Assembly (NCBI GenBank): GCA_021785515.1 | Contig: JAJYEX010000007.1 | Location: 1-64,000, forward strand | Length of the DNA: 64,000 bases | Origin: Pseudomonadota bacterium | GTDB taxonomy: Bacteria; Pseudomonadota; Gammaproteobacteria; Acidiferrobacterales; UBA6901 | Direction: 5' to 3' | Shown: positions 43,485-51,177 of the stretch, one piece after another | How the letters are laid out: every line of letters begins with the position of its first letter | How positions within the stretch are numbered: position 1 is the first letter of the stretch | Program-made: the position numbers and the translations under genes | The notes under the pieces: model-generated | The model's input: the letters and a program-made list of their open reading frames with translations, nothing else | What the model was told of the DNA's origin: nothing | Databases searched by the model: none

Positions 43485-43850
43485 TCAGTCGCCGAATACG
43501 ACCAGGCGATCGGCCTGGATCCCGGATTCGATCAGTTGCCCCAGGCCGGAGATCCGGAATCCTTCTGCAAGATTCTCATCGCGGATGCCGCGCCGCAGCG
43601 CCGCGGCAACGCACACGACCAGATCGACCTGGTTCTCCGCTGCCAGCTTGCTCCAGCGGGCAACGATGTTGCGATCGTCCTGCGGTGGCTCGGTGAGCCG
43701 CGTGGCGTTGTTCACGCCGTCGTGGTAGAAGAAAACGCGGTGGATCTGGTGACCCTTCTCAAGTGCTGCCTTGGCGAACAGATAGGCCGTATCGGACGCT
43801 TCGTGCGTATATGGCCCTTCGTTCACCATGATGCCGAACTTCATGTACAT
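43485..43850 (-). CDS. dsrE: DsrE, sulfurtransferase subunit of DsrEFH (TusD-like)
   Basis: This 121-residue protein (KFGIMVNEGPYTHEASDTAYLFAKAALEKGHQIHRVFFYHDGV) has the persulfide-carrying cysteine in VDLVVCVAAALRRGI. It accepts sulfur and passes it to DsrC. DsrEFH marks sulfur-oxidising dsr loci. It is separated from dsrB by 276 bp, which contain a perfect FNR-type box, so the E-onward genes may have a second promoter. Confidence 0.94.
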   Translation of the reverse strand: MYMKFGIMVNEGPYTHEASDTAYLFAKAALEKGHQIHRVFFYHDGVNNATRLTEPPQDDRNIVARWSKLAAENQVDLVVCVAAALRRGIRDENLAEGFRISGLGQLIESGIQADRLVVFGD

Positions 43851-44046
43851 CCCCCCCTTGTGCTGTCTCTTGCGATTTGTGCTCGCAAGCGGTGGCGTAC
43901 CTCAGCTTCTCCTTACCTTGATGCATTTCTGCATTCCCCTGGCGACATCCCGTGCCTGGTACCGGCTACCGGCGGACTGCAACCGACGCCCTGGTTGCCA
44001 ACCGCCCAGTGCGGGGCATTCTACGCGTAACTGTCAATCATCCTAT

Positions 44047-44060
44047 TTGATCCAGATCAA
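44047..44060. promoter_or_regulatory. Perfect FNR/CRP-family box upstream of dsrE
   Basis: TTGATCCAGATCAA matches the FNR/Anr consensus TTGAT-N4-ATCAA at all ten positions and is a perfect palindrome apart from the spacer. It lies about 190 bp upstream of the dsrE start. It suggests oxygen- or redox-responsive control of an internal dsr promoter. No FNR gene is in the window. Confidence 0.65.
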
Positions 44061-44088
44061 CCCGACGCGCAGTATTTATTCCGCGGCA

Positions 44089-44115
44089 CCGGACCGGACA
44101 CTGTGTCCGGTCCGG
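44089..44115 (-). other. Strong hairpin immediately after dsrB
   Basis: A 13-nt arm CCGGACCGGACAC and its exact reverse complement are separated by one base, 12 bp past the dsrB stop. No T-tract follows on the minus strand, so it is more likely an RNA-stabilising or attenuating structure that separates dsrAB mRNA from the downstream genes. Confidence 0.6.
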
Positions 44116-44126
44116 CTGGTCCTCGG

Positions 44127-45206
44127 TCAGAAGCGGATATGCGTGGAGGCGTTCAAGCTCGCACGCGATCCACGCCAGTTGTCGATGTGGAACTTGGTGA
44201 ACGGCAGGCCGGTCAGCTCGAAGAAGCGGGGCCAGCCGATGCGGGTCACCCAGTCACCGACGCGTTCCCAGTCCTTCGCATCCTCCTTGTAGACGCGCAG
44301 GATGTTCTTGACGATGGCCGCAGCTTCCGGCCAGCGCGGCGGATTGTTCGGGATGCCGGCCGCCACAAGCTTGTGGAACATCGGCTTGGAGCGGGCATTG
44401 GAGTTCTTGCCGCCCACCCAGATCGCGATCTTGGAGTGCTCGGGATCGTTGATCTGCATCGGCGGGCAGGGCGGATAGCAGGCCCCGCAGCAGACGCATT
44501 TCTTCTCGTCGACCTCGAGTGAAGGCTTGCCGTTGACCATTGCCGGGCGAATCGCCGCCACCGGGCAGCGGGCCACCACGGACGGCCGTTCGCAGACATT
44601 GGCCACGAGGTCGTGGTTGATCTTCGGCGGCTTGGTGTGCTGGATGTTGATGGCGATATCGCCCTGCCCGCCGCAGTTGATCTGGCAGCAGGAGGTCGTT
44701 ATGTGCACACGGTTCGGCATCTCCTCGTGGATGAACTCCTCATAGAGCTCATCCATCAGCGACTTCACCACGCCCGAGGCGTCGGTGCCGGGGATGTCGC
44801 AGTGCAGCCAGCCCTGGGTGTGGGAGATCATGGTGACCGAGTTGCCTGTGCCGCCGACTGGATAGCCGGCATCGGTGAGCGCTTCGATCAGCGGTTCGAC
44901 CCTTTCGGCCTTGTCGACCATGATTTCCAGGTTGCTGCGGATGGTGAAGCGCACGTAACCGTCGGCATACCTGTCGACGATGTCGCACAACAGGTTGATC
45001 TCGTACGGACCAAGCTGGCGCTGGGTGCCGGCCCGTACCGTCCAGATCTCGTCGCCGCTGTGTGCCACATGATGCAGCACACCGGGACGCGGACGGTCGT
45101 GATATTTCCAGTTACCGTAGTTCTTGATCATCAGCGGGTGCATGTACTGGAACCCATCCGGGCATCCGCTCTCGATCGGTTGACGCATTGCGGCTTGTTC
45201 AGCCAT
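44127..45206 (-). CDS. dsrB: DsrB, reverse dissimilatory sulfite reductase beta subunit
   Basis: This 359-residue protein has siroheme/[4Fe-4S] Cys motifs TTSCCQINCGG (C173, C174, C178) and VCERPSVVARCP (C205, C214). The inserted ferredoxin domain has CVCCGACYPPCPPM (C237-C247). With DsrA it forms the cytoplasmic siro(heme)amide enzyme that oxidises DsrC-bound sulfur to sulfite. Sulfur oxidation rather than sulfite reduction is inferred from dsrEFH and dsrL in the same operon. Confidence 0.97.
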   Translation of the reverse strand: MAEQAAMRQPIESGCPDGFQYMHPLMIKNYGNWKYHDRPRPGVLHHVAHSGDEIWTVRAGTQRQLGPYEINLLCDIVDRYADGYVRFTIRSNLEIMVDKAERVEPLIEALTDAGYPVGGTGNSVTMISHTQGWLHCDIPGTDASGVVKSLMDELYEEFIHEEMPNRVHITTSCCQINCGGQGDIAINIQHTKPPKINHDLVANVCERPSVVARCPVAAIRPAMVNGKPSLEVDEKKCVCCGACYPPCPPMQINDPEHSKIAIWVGGKNSNARSKPMFHKLVAAGIPNNPPRWPEAAAIVKNILRVYKEDAKDWERVGDWVTRIGWPRFFELTGLPFTKFHIDNWRGSRASLNASTHIRF

Positions 45207-45287
45207 GGAACCTCCAATCTGTCGACGTTTCGTTCAGTTCGGATCCGCCTGCGCGGACCTCTTCTGTCATCCTGGTGCCGCGTTCGG

Positions 45288-46583
45288 TCAGCCAGCTGCC
45301 TGCTGCTTGCGGTCGAACCACTTCTCGGCCTCCTTGTCCCACTCATCTGTGCGGATGTAGGAGATGGTTCGCGGATGGTTGATCATGTTGGGATCGACCT
45401 CTCGGCCAATACCTTCAAGGAAATTGACGAGGCCGATGCGCTCGATCATCTCGCCGCAACGTTCGTGCTCCAGGCCGTTCTCAGCCCAGAAGTCGATCGT
45501 GTTGACAGCGATTTCCTTCAGCTGCTCGTAGTCTTCATCAGTCTCGAGCGCCATGAACGGTACGATGACCGTACCCATGGTGTCGCCGATTTTCAGGGTG
45601 CGCTTGCCACCGATCAGGACGGTGACGCCTTTTTCCTTGCCTGGCGACAGCGCCTTGGTCATGACGTTGATGCAGTGCATGCAGCGCACGCAGTTGCGGT
45701 TGTCGACGTCGAGCGTGTCATCATCATTGAGCGACAGCGCCTGGGTCGGGCAACGGCTGACGACGTTGTCGATGACGTACTTGCGGCCGCGGGAAGCCAC
45801 GAATGCCCGGACTTCCTTCTGGTCGACCTGCATGTCGTCACGCCAGGTCCCGATTACGGCCATATCGGCACGCTGGATCGAGTTCATGCAGTCGTTGGGG
45901 CAGCCGGACACCTTGAACTTGAACTTGTAGGGCAGGGCCGGACGGTGCATGTCGTCGATGAAGTTGTTGACCAGCAGCCGGTGGATCTTCTGCTCGTTGC
46001 AGTTCGACTGTTCACAACGGGCGGCACCCACGCAAGACATTGCCGTGCGTACGCACGGGCCCGCGCCCCCGAGATCGAAGCCGTATGCATTGACCTCGTC
46101 GAAGAAGTGCTGCGTGTTCTCGGACGTGGTGCCGATGAACATGATATTGCCGGTTTGCCCGTGAAAGGCGATCAGCCCAGAGCCCCACTTGTTCCAGGAA
46201 TCGGACAGCTGGCGCAGGATCTTGGTGGTGTAGTGGTTTCCGGCGGGAGGCTGCACCCGCAGCGTGTGGAACTCCTTGGATTCCGGAAACATCTTGGCGA
46301 CTTCGGAGAAGCGCGGAATGATACCGCCGCCGTAGCCGAACACGCTGACCGTTCCGCCTTTCCAGTAGCCGGTGCGCGTCTTATAAGAATGCTCCAGCTG
46401 TCCCAGGAGATCGACCATCATGTTGTTCTCGTGAGCGAGCCGCTTCAGGCCAGTAACGAAACTGGGCCACGGACCGCTCTCGAGCTGGTCGAGCATGGGG
46501 GTGTTGTGGAACGGCTTGGTCGACTTTTTGTCCTTGGGGACAAAGGTCGCGTGTTTCGCCGGATTCTTGGGTGTCTTTTGCAT
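45288..46583 (-). CDS. dsrA: DsrA, reverse dissimilatory sulfite reductase alpha subunit
   Basis: This 431-residue protein has Cys-x5-Cys (C184, C190 in AMSCVGAARCEQSNC) and Cys-x3-Cys (C228, C232 in SGCPNDCMNS), which ligate the siroheme-coupled [4Fe-4S] cluster. The ferredoxin insertion has NRNCVRCMHCINVM. It is the first gene of the dsr operon, and its promoter lies in the 500-bp region shared with the divergent dioxygenase operon. Confidence 0.97.
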   Translation of the reverse strand: MQKTPKNPAKHATFVPKDKKSTKPFHNTPMLDQLESGPWPSFVTGLKRLAHENNMMVDLLGQLEHSYKTRTGYWKGGTVSVFGYGGGIIPRFSEVAKMFPESKEFHTLRVQPPAGNHYTTKILRQLSDSWNKWGSGLIAFHGQTGNIMFIGTTSENTQHFFDEVNAYGFDLGGAGPCVRTAMSCVGAARCEQSNCNEQKIHRLLVNNFIDDMHRPALPYKFKFKVSGCPNDCMNSIQRADMAVIGTWRDDMQVDQKEVRAFVASRGRKYVIDNVVSRCPTQALSLNDDDTLDVDNRNCVRCMHCINVMTKALSPGKEKGVTVLIGGKRTLKIGDTMGTVIVPFMALETDEDYEQLKEIAVNTIDFWAENGLEHERCGEMIERIGLVNFLEGIGREVDPNMINHPRTISYIRTDEWDKEAEKWFDRKQQAAG

Positions 46584-47088
46584 CGTTCACTGCCTCCTGT
46601 GCGTACGGAAGGACTTTCATCAAGCTGGTCTGCGCTTCTTACCGGTGCAAACTCAGCATCGTTGACTCGTTTCGCGACACTACGGCCACGCGGATCCATT
46701 CCACATGCCGGTGCCAGTAAGCTCGCCCGGTGTTTGACTGCCGGTCAGAGCAGATCCGAGTCAGCGCGGGGCAATCCGTGTCTGCCAAGGCGCCAGCTCA
46801 GTTCGGGATGCGAGTCTAGTGGCCCGGGTTGCCGCAAAAACATCCTTCATTAGGGGGATAAATAGGGCTACTTAACCTACCTATCGGGATAGCCTGTTGG
46901 GTTGACGCAGAGGCCTCATACGATAGACACTTGTTAATATCTATTATAAACAATGATCTAGAGTGATTCTGAACGGATCGGGACCTACCCATAAGAGATA
47001 TAGGTTCGGGTGGTGACCAGCCCCGCATGGAGGTCGAATATCTCGTCGGCGGGGACCGATATTTGTAGAATGTCGCCGGTTCCGGAAA
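46584..47088. promoter_or_regulatory. Divergent control region dsrA / dioxygenase operon
   Basis: This roughly 500-bp gene-free region drives two sulfur-related operons in opposite directions. The right half (46850-47010) is AT-rich. It contains a repeated 10-mer, ACCTACCYAT, at 46875-46884 and 46983-46992. It also contains the inverted repeats CTATC-gg-GATAG (46881-46892) and ACCTA...TAGGT (46983-47005). Both 10-mers include a TACYYMT heptamer of the kind bound by NarL. Confidence 0.5.
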
Positions 47089-48093
47089 GTGGTGGCGGTC
47101 CGGCACACGGGTCAGGCAGGGTACTCAGGGGTGCCTTTGGCTAAATTGCTCCAGCAGTCAAATCCAGGTTCCGGTGGGGTCGGGTTGAAAGCGAGTCTGT
47201 TTTCTTTAGGTGACGACGCGGCTTACCAGCGCTGGCGGGCCTGGAAGCTCGACGGTTATCCCGCACGGGCCGAAGACCTGATCGTCGAAGTCGGGGATCC
47301 CCGGGAGTTGACGCAGGCAGAACAAGCCGAGATGAGGCGCGTATGCGCCAAGACCAATATGGTCATCTATGCTGCCCGGGATGCCAGGGAAGAGGATAAG
47401 GCCATCCCGCGGGCGATGGGTGCGCGGTTTGGCCTGCACCGGCTGGACGCGAATCTGCTGGCCGACGAAGACAGCATCTCCTCGCTGGAAGTGGTGCCAA
47501 GCAAGTCCGGTCGAGGCTACATTCCCTATTCCAATCGCCGGTTGCTGTGGCACACCGACGGCTATTACAATCCACCCGCGCAGGCGATTGAGAGCATGGT
47601 CCTGCATTGCGTGCGCCCGGCAGCGACCGGGGGCGAGAACGCCCTGCTTGACCATGAGCTGGTCTATATCCTGATGCGTGACGCCGCGCCTCAGTACGTG
47701 CAGGCGCTCATGGCGCACGACGCCATGACGATCCCCGCGAATGTCGAGGGGGGCAGCGAGCAGCGGCCGGCCCAGAGCGGACCCGTATTTCTGGTGAGTC
47801 GCAACGGCGCCAGTCTGCTCATGCGCTATACCGCGCGTACCCGCAGCATCATCTGGAAGCCCGACGCCGTCACCAGGGAAGCGGTTCTGTTTCTGGAGCA
47901 GCTGCTGGAAACCGGATCGCCCTATATATTCCGCCACCGGCTGGATGCCGGCCAGGGTCTGCTGTGCAACAACGTGCTGCATAACCGCAGCGGCTTTACA
48001 GACGGTGAGGACCGCAGTACAAGTAGATTGCTCTACCGTGCGCGGTCGTTCGACCGGGTAGCCGGTACCGAATTTGACACGATCTATTGCTAG
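47089..48093 (+). CDS. TauD/TfdA-family Fe(II)/2-oxoglutarate dioxygenase-like protein
   Basis: The protein has up to 334 residues. The iron-binding HxD is in LLWHTDGYYNPP and the distal His in LLCNNVLHNRSGFTDG; the 2OG-binding Arg may be in TSRLLYRAR. The typical TauD middle (VRPAATGGENALLDHELVY) is present. Substrate unknown. The GTG at 47089 gives a poor first 32 residues; a TTG at 47185 (KASLFSLGDDAAYQRWR) after GGTGGGG is a plausible true start. It is first of an operon diverging from dsrA, so a role with organic sulfur or a protein/RNA substrate of the sulfur pathway is inferred. Confidence 0.8.
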   Translation: MVAVRHTGQAGYSGVPLAKLLQQSNPGSGGVGLKASLFSLGDDAAYQRWRAWKLDGYPARAEDLIVEVGDPRELTQAEQAEMRRVCAKTNMVIYAARDAREEDKAIPRAMGARFGLHRLDANLLADEDSISSLEVVPSKSGRGYIPYSNRRLLWHTDGYYNPPAQAIESMVLHCVRPAATGGENALLDHELVYILMRDAAPQYVQALMAHDAMTIPANVEGGSEQRPAQSGPVFLVSRNGASLLMRYTARTRSIIWKPDAVTREAVLFLEQLLETGSPYIFRHRLDAGQGLLCNNVLHNRSGFTDGEDRSTSRLLYRARSFDRVAGTEFDTIYC

Positions 48094-48102
48094 GGCGGTG
48101 CC

Positions 48103-48303
48103 ATGCTATATCTGAGTGAAATTCTGATCCAGAATCACGATATCGACAGCTTCGAAGACCTGCTGGGCGTGGTGACGCAGCGTGCCCAGGGCGGCGAGAT
48201 TTTCTTCCGCATTGACGTGAAGCCGCAGTTTGCCGACACCCCGGCGAACTGGGAGGACCGGCTGGAAGGCGCATTCGTCGGCGTCAATTCGATCACGCGC
48301 TGA
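48103..48303 (+). CDS. Small conserved-looking protein of unknown function
   Basis: This 66-residue acidic protein (MLYLSEILIQNHDIDSFEDLLGVVTQRAQGGEIFFRIDVKPQFADTPANWEDRLEGAFVGV) starts 10 bp after the dioxygenase stop. It has no Cys, signal peptide or membrane segment. I do not recognise a family. Codon use and tight spacing support a real gene. Confidence 0.65.
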   Translation: MLYLSEILIQNHDIDSFEDLLGVVTQRAQGGEIFFRIDVKPQFADTPANWEDRLEGAFVGVNSITR

Positions 48304-48367
48304 GTGCGGTCCGCACCGGATGAACCGCTTTGTGCAGGCTGATGTCTCCCCGGAGATTAGTTAAAGC

Positions 48368-49075
48368 ATGAAATACCTCAAGGAACAGACCGGCATCATG
48401 GATGCCGATGGCAGCGAGGACACGCTCGGTTCGCAGCTGCTCGTTGAGCAGCGCCTGAGCGATGTGCTCGACCGCCTGCGTGTGCTCGCGTCCGATCGTG
48501 ATCCGCTGGGCGTTGCCGACCTGGAGCTCGATGCTGGCCGGCTGCTGGTGGAGCTCGAACGGGATGAAGAGGCCTGGGAACGGGGCCGGAGAGCATTTGA
48601 TCTCTATGTCTCACAGGAATCCTGGGAAGGGGCGGTCCAGTCCTGTGACGTGATGTTTCAGGCCGACCGTGAGGAATCCCTGGCTGCGCTGGGGCAGGGA
48701 TTGTGGCTCACAATCACCTTTCCGATGGATCCGGAACTGTCAGTCGCCATGCTGCAGCATGTCGTGGACGAAACGCCGCCCGATTCCGATGGTGCCGCCG
48801 TGGCAGCCGTTGTTGCCCGCTATCTGGTCGACATGCGGGCCGAAGGCCGGCAGCGCGAGGATCTGGAATTCTATACGGACCAGATGCTGGCCACCGTCGC
48901 GCGGCGACACAGCGGTATCGAGGATCAGAAAGGTTTTGATGCGTGGTTCCGTCGCCTGGAGCTGGACGATCCGGCGCGGTTCCTGCCGCGGATGCGCAAT
49001 GTGGTCGATGTGCTGGTCCAGAACGAGTGGTGGATCGACCGTGAGGACCTGCAGAGCCGGCTTCCGGTTCACTGA
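48368..49075 (+). CDS. Unknown helical protein of the dsr-linked operon
   Basis: This 235-residue acidic, mostly helical protein has TPR-like pairs (LELDAGRLLVELERDEEAWERGRRAFDLYVSQESWEGAVQSCDVMFQADREESLAALGQGLWL). The C-terminal part includes VVARYLVDMRAEGRQREDLEFYTDQMLATVARRHSGIEDQKGFDAWFRRL. There is a single Cys (QSCDVMFQ), no signal peptide and no catalytic motif. It is probably cytoplasmic and an adaptor. It lies between the 66-residue gene and the Cas6-like gene. Confidence 0.7.
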   Translation: MKYLKEQTGIMDADGSEDTLGSQLLVEQRLSDVLDRLRVLASDRDPLGVADLELDAGRLLVELERDEEAWERGRRAFDLYVSQESWEGAVQSCDVMFQADREESLAALGQGLWLTITFPMDPELSVAMLQHVVDETPPDSDGAAVAAVVARYLVDMRAEGRQREDLEFYTDQMLATVARRHSGIEDQKGFDAWFRRLELDDPARFLPRMRNVVDVLVQNEWWIDREDLQSRLPVH

Positions 49076-49091
49076 GTGGTACAGATAAGTC

Positions 49092-49775
49092 ATGTACTGG
49101 ACCGAGCATAATCCGGCTGAAACCTACCGTATTTCCGACGAGGTTGTGGACGTCTCCTACGCGATTTCGTGTCGCTGTCTGGCGGTGGACCACGCCCATG
49201 CCCTGCGCCAGGCGCTGCAACACGCGTTGCCATGGCTGACGGACGAGGAGGGTGCCGGCATCCATCCGCTGCACGGCGCGGAATCCGGCAACGGCTGGGT
49301 GCGTCCGGAGAACCCGGATGATCTTCTCTATCTGTCGCGGCGAACGCGGCTGGTTCTGCGTTTGCCGCAGCATCGGATTGCCGATGCGGCGGCCCTGAGC
49401 AGCCGGAATCTGGATATCGCCGGCCATCAGCTCGGTGTGGGCGATCATTCTCTGCGCCAGCTGAGCCCGCTCACCACGATCTTCGCGCGCTACGTGGTGG
49501 TCGAGGCGGGGGCCGACGAGCAGGTGTTTCTGCAGACAGTCATGCGGCAGCTGGATGGAATGGGCATCCACCCGAAAAAGGCGCTGTGCGGGATGGAAAG
49601 GACGCTGTTCACGCCTGATGGCCGGGTGCGCGCACGCAGCCTGATGCTTGCGGACCTGAGCGTGGAGGAGTCCGTGCGTCTGCAGCAACGGGGCCTCGGG
49701 CCCGAACGTCAGCTCGGTTGCGGCCTGTTCGTTCCACACAAGAATGTCGATGAGGTGCGCGACCCCGAACGCTAA
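49092..49775 (+). CDS. Cas6/Cmx6-like RAMP-fold protein without CRISPR context
   Basis: This 227-residue protein resembles type I-MYXAN Cas6 (Cmx6). The N-terminal RAMP half has VSYAISCRCLAVDHAHALRQALQHALPWL, the place where Cas6 carries its catalytic His (H34 or H36 here). The middle has GIHPLHG and LYLSRRTRLVLRLP, with LDIAGHQLGVGDHSLRQLSPLTTIFARYVVV. A C-terminal block SVEESVRLQQRGLGPERQLGCGLFVPHKN ends in the glycine-rich GxG...GCGxF loop of Cas6. No other cas gene or repeat array is in the window. Its neighbours are a DsrC-like gene and a rhodanese gene. RNA binding or cleavage is inferred, not shown. Confidence 0.7.
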   Translation: MYWTEHNPAETYRISDEVVDVSYAISCRCLAVDHAHALRQALQHALPWLTDEEGAGIHPLHGAESGNGWVRPENPDDLLYLSRRTRLVLRLPQHRIADAAALSSRNLDIAGHQLGVGDHSLRQLSPLTTIFARYVVVEAGADEQVFLQTVMRQLDGMGIHPKKALCGMERTLFTPDGRVRARSLMLADLSVEESVRLQQRGLGPERQLGCGLFVPHKNVDEVRDPER

Positions 49776-49863
49776 ATCGGGACCGATCTGCGTCCCGCGC
49801 CTGATGGCACGTAACGCAAATTTATGGAGTTCATGTGAAACAAAATAAAAGAGGGATAAACGT

Positions 49864-50205
49864 ATGACTTATGAAGTAAATGGTAAGTCGCTGGAGACCA
49901 CGGCGACCGGCTATCTCGTGAATCAGGACGACTGGGACAAGGACGTGGCGGAAGTGATTGCCAAGTCCGAGGGGCTCGATCTGACGCAGGACCATTGGGA
50001 CGTGATCGAGTACCTGCGCGATGAGTATTTCAATCACGGCGGAGAGTTGCCCAACAACCGTCACATGATGAAGGGAATGCAGGAAGTATGGTCCGACCGC
50101 AAGGTCGACTCAAAAATGCTGTTTGATTTGTTTCCGGGCAACCCCTCCAAGCAGGCGGGCAAGATAGCCGGCCTGCCGGAAAGCATGCGCAAGGGTGGAT
50201 ATTGA
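49864..50205 (+). CDS. DsrC/TusE-like protein lacking all cysteines
   Basis: The protein has 113 residues. It is clearly homologous to DsrC: YEVNGKSLETTATGYLVNQDDWDKDVAEVIAKSEGLDLTQDHWDVIEYLRDEY and LFDLFPGNPSKQAGKIAGLPESMRKGGY. Compared with the real DsrC at 42365, CysB has become Gly (KQAGK) and the penultimate CysA has become Gly (KGGY). The protein has no Cys at all, so it cannot carry persulfide. DsrC-family proteins without these cysteines have been proposed to be regulatory. It retains the helix-turn-helix-like DsrC core. It is cotranscribed with the Cas6-like gene 88 bp upstream. Confidence 0.9.
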   Translation: MTYEVNGKSLETTATGYLVNQDDWDKDVAEVIAKSEGLDLTQDHWDVIEYLRDEYFNHGGELPNNRHMMKGMQEVWSDRKVDSKMLFDLFPGNPSKQAGKIAGLPESMRKGGY

Positions 50206-50266
50206 ATCGCCGGTTGCCTGCAACGTGTCAGGGGGGCGGTATCGTGGCCCTGGGCAGGTGGTAAGC

Positions 50267-51157
50267 ATGTTCAGGACGCTTGTGGATACTTCGATCCTGC
50301 GCAGTCATCTCGATGATCCGGCGTGGGTGATCGTCGATTGCCGGTTCACGCTTACCGACACCGGGGCTGGTGCCAGGGCTTATGCGGCGGGTCACATCCC
50401 GGGAGCGCGCTACGCCCACCTCGATCTCGACCTGTCCTCGGAGATTGGACCGGGAACCGGACGTCATCCACTGCCGGATCCGGTGCTGCTGGCGGAGAAA
50501 CTCGGATCCTGGGGTATCGGTGCGGGCAGCCAGGTTGTGGTATACGACGACAGCCTGGGTGCCATGGCATCGCGCCTGTGGTGGCTGTTGCGCTGGTTGG
50601 GACACGACGCCGTGGCGTTGCTCGACGGCGGGATCCAGAAATGGCGGCGTGAGGGCCTTCCGGTTTCGGCCGCCGTTACCGTGCCTGTTCCCGTGCGGTT
50701 CGAGCCGCTTCGCGACGACCGTCTGTGGGTAAGCAGCGAGTTCGTGCGCGACGTGGTGGCCCGCCGAGAATGCCTGCTGATCGACGCACGCGCGGAGGAG
50801 CGTTTCCGCGGCGATATCGAACCGCTGGACCCGGTTGCGGGCCACGTTCCGGGCGCGGTGAACCATCCGTTCGAGGACAATCTCGATCTGGGCGGGCAGT
50901 TTCTGGAGCCAGCAGCGCTGCATTCCCTGTACCTGGGCATTCTCAAGGATGTGCCGCCGGAGCGCGTCATCCAGATGTGCGGCTCGGGAGTGACGGCCTG
51001 TCATAACCTGCTTGCCATGGAGCATGCCGGTCTGCGCGCTGGGCGGCTCTATGCCGGTTCCTGGAGCGAATGGATCGCCGATCCACGCCGGCCGGTGGCG
51101 CGGGGAGATGCGCAAAACGAAGAGATCCTGCCACTGGGAGCTGGCGCTGTCCGCTGA
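50267..51157 (+). CDS. Tandem-rhodanese sulfurtransferase (SseA-like)
   Basis: The protein has 296 residues. Two rhodanese domains are present: inactive N-terminal (DDPAWVIVDCRF, AAGHIPGARYAHLDLDLSS) and active C-terminal (LLIDARAEERFRGDIEPLDPVAGHVPGAVN). The active loop is CGSGVTACHN. CGSGVT-type loops are typical of 3-mercaptopyruvate sulfurtransferases, though thiosulfate may also be used. The start at 50267 is preceded by AGGTGG; an in-frame ATG at 50195 overlaps the DsrC-like gene and adds implausible sequence. As last gene of the operon it may supply persulfide sulfur. Confidence 0.88.
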   Translation: MFRTLVDTSILRSHLDDPAWVIVDCRFTLTDTGAGARAYAAGHIPGARYAHLDLDLSSEIGPGTGRHPLPDPVLLAEKLGSWGIGAGSQVVVYDDSLGAMASRLWWLLRWLGHDAVALLDGGIQKWRREGLPVSAAVTVPVPVRFEPLRDDRLWVSSEFVRDVVARRECLLIDARAEERFRGDIEPLDPVAGHVPGAVNHPFEDNLDLGGQFLEPAALHSLYLGILKDVPPERVIQMCGSGVTACHNLLAMEHAGLRAGRLYAGSWSEWIADPRRPVARGDAQNEEILPLGAGAVR

Positions 51158-51177
51158 GCGGGCCGCCTGGCCGCCAT

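Larger units (their letters stand above)
43851..44126. other. dsrB-dsrE intergenic region
   Basis: This 276-bp gap in an otherwise tight operon holds a strong hairpin directly after dsrB and a perfect FNR-type palindrome. I see no gene in it. Confidence 0.5.

Noticed and set aside
44613-46853. 746-codon open frame on the plus strand opposite dsrA and dsrB
   Set aside because: It is the antisense shadow of two unmistakable genes in high-GC DNA. Its composition is Val/Asp/His-rich with no known domain.
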